From Galaxea fascicularis (Eukaryota > Cnidaria > Anthozoa > Scleractinia > Euphylliidae): 64,000 nt of DNA. This document shows positions 63,401 through 64,000 of the stretch, piece after piece; the stretch's first letter is position 1, and each line of letters opens with the position of its first letter. Under the pieces are notes generated by a model that made no database searches, was not told the DNA's origin, and saw only the letters and a list, made by a program, of their open reading frames with translations. A program made the position numbers and the translations under genes. The DNA is taken from NCBI GenBank assembly GCA_948470475.1, contig OX419342.1:1000201-1064200 (forward strand). Reading direction: 5' to 3'.

Positions 63401-64000
63401 AGTTTTGACCAAAACCCAAAGGGGGGACCACATGGTCTTGAGTCAAATTTTGAATTTAGCTTAATCTCTGCCTATTTCAAAAAGGAACCTAGAAATCATG
63501 TGGAAATGCTTCCAAGACCTCCGACAACCTGATTTCTATTGTTATTTGAGCTGTGTGCAAGATTTTAGCAAAGTTGAAATTTTGACCAAAACCCAAAGGG
63601 GGGACCACATGGTCTTGAGTCAAATTTTGAATTTGGCTTTAACTCTGCCTATTTCAAAAAGGAACCTAGAAATCATGTGGAAATGCTTCCAAGACCTCCG
63701 ACAACCTGATTTCTATACTTATTTGAGCTGTGTGCAAGATTTTAGCAAAGTTGAAATTTTGACCAAAACCCAAAGGGGGGACCACATGGTCTTGAGTCAA
63801 ATTTTGAATTTGGCTTAAACTCTGCCTATTTTAAAAAGGAACCTACAAATCATGTGGAAATGCTTCCAAGACCTCCGACAACCTGATTTCTATTGTTATT
63901 TGAGCTGTGTGCAAGATTTTAGCAAAGTTGAAATTTTGACCAAAACCCAAAGGGGGGAACACATGGTCTTGAGTCAAATTTTGAATTTGGCTTAAACTCT
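60441..64000. repeat. Near-consensus satellite monomers at right end of window
   Basis: Most copies match the reference or differ at one site. Exceptions: TTGGTATTT at 60531 and about 61770, CTGCCTTTTTATAAAA at 61524 and 62940 (1,416 bp, 8 monomers apart), TTTTAAAAAGG near 62414 and 63831, GTTGAAGTTTTG near 63399, and the GGCTTTAACTC monomer at 63635. The spacing of the ATAAAA variant hints at an 8-mer period, but too little is visible to be sure. The window ends inside a monomer at reference position 134. Confidence 0.8.

Larger units (their letters stand above)
1..64000. repeat. Tandem satellite array, 177-bp monomer, head to tail, 363 copies (last partial)
   Basis: The same 177-bp unit repeats from the first base to the last with no interruption and no change of orientation. 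Counting from CAAGACCTCC at position 1, monomer starts fall on the 177-bp grid after correction for only 14 indel-bearing monomers: seven of 178 bp, three of 176 bp and four of 124 bp. The sum 362 x 177 + 134 + 7 - 3 - 212 equals 64,000 exactly, so no foreign insert is present. The consensus has 68 G/C in 177 bases. Substitutions are few per monomer and cluster at recurring positions. Such arrays in eukaryotes are typically centromeric, pericentromeric or subtelomeric heterochromatin, and a monomer slightly longer than a nucleosome core is usual for centromeric satellites. The family was not recognised, and the centromeric role is inferred, not shown. Both array ends lie outside the window. 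Confidence 0.99.

Noticed and set aside
1..64000. CRISPR array
   Set aside because: The repeats are 177 bp, contiguous and without unique spacers, and there are no cas genes.
1..64000. Human or primate alpha satellite
   Set aside because: The period is 177 bp, not 171 bp, and the sequence shows no recognisable alpha-satellite or CENP-B motif.
1..64000. Transposon or retrotransposon insertion within the array
   Set aside because: The base count closes exactly with monomers and the listed indels, and no terminal repeats, target-site duplications or non-satellite sequence were found.
1..64000. rRNA, tRNA or telomere repeat sequence
   Set aside because: No cloverleaf, rRNA core segment or short G-rich telomeric repeat is present in the monomer or its variants.

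Overview
The whole 64,000-base window is one uninterrupted satellite DNA array in a single orientation. The unit is a 177-bp monomer, about 38% GC. I found no unique sequence, transposon, RNA gene or credible protein-coding gene. The length reconciles exactly: 362 full monomers of 177 bp plus 134 bases of a 363rd, plus seven monomers carrying one extra base (178 bp), minus three monomers lacking one base (176 bp), minus four monomers lacking 53 bp (124 bp), gives 64,000. The array therefore enters at its first base and leaves at its last, and both true ends lie outside the window. A large tandem array of near-nucleosome-length monomers points to eukaryotic nuclear heterochromatin, most likely centromeric or pericentromeric. 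The length and AT-richness fit plant centromeric satellites (about 150-180 bp), but I do not recognise this family, and an animal or other eukaryote is not excluded. 

Monomers differ at a small set of positions. Numbering from the C of CAAGACCTCC, these are 10-11, 18-20, 28-30, 39, 55-56, 130, 139, 144, 148, 150 and 157. Following these variants shows that the array is a patchwork of higher-order repeats (HORs), each with its own period. Approximate layout: 0.1-1.9 kb, 5-mer (885 bp); 2.1-5.1 kb, 8-mer (1,418 bp); 4.25-5.9 kb, 5-mer (886 bp); 5.9-9.25 kb, near-consensus monomers; 9.25-14.1 kb, 16-mer displacement (2,832 bp); 14.1-15.5 kb, near-consensus; 15.5-17.76 kb, 4-mer (708 bp); 17.65-20.1 kb, 7-mer (1,239 bp); 20.2-33.65 kb, 24-mer (4,247 bp), two clean copies and a third expanded to 28 monomers; 33.65-45.1 kb, rearranged derivatives of the 24-mer; 45.1-48.2 kb, 13-mer displacement (2,301 bp); 48.2-49.9 kb, transition; 49.9-60.4 kb, 31-mer (5,381 bp) containing the 53-bp-deleted monomers; 60.4-64 kb, near-consensus monomers. 

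No genes work together here. The biological content is the repeat architecture: repeated local amplification by unequal exchange or similar processes, and short dyad-symmetric motifs in each monomer of a kind discussed for centromeres lacking a CENP-B box. The open reading frames of 60-113 codons are a by-product of a monomer length divisible by three. I saw no evidence of a new coding system. The points worth pursuing are the HOR structure, a CpG-centred variation pattern, the deletion monomers, and whether this is an active centromere.
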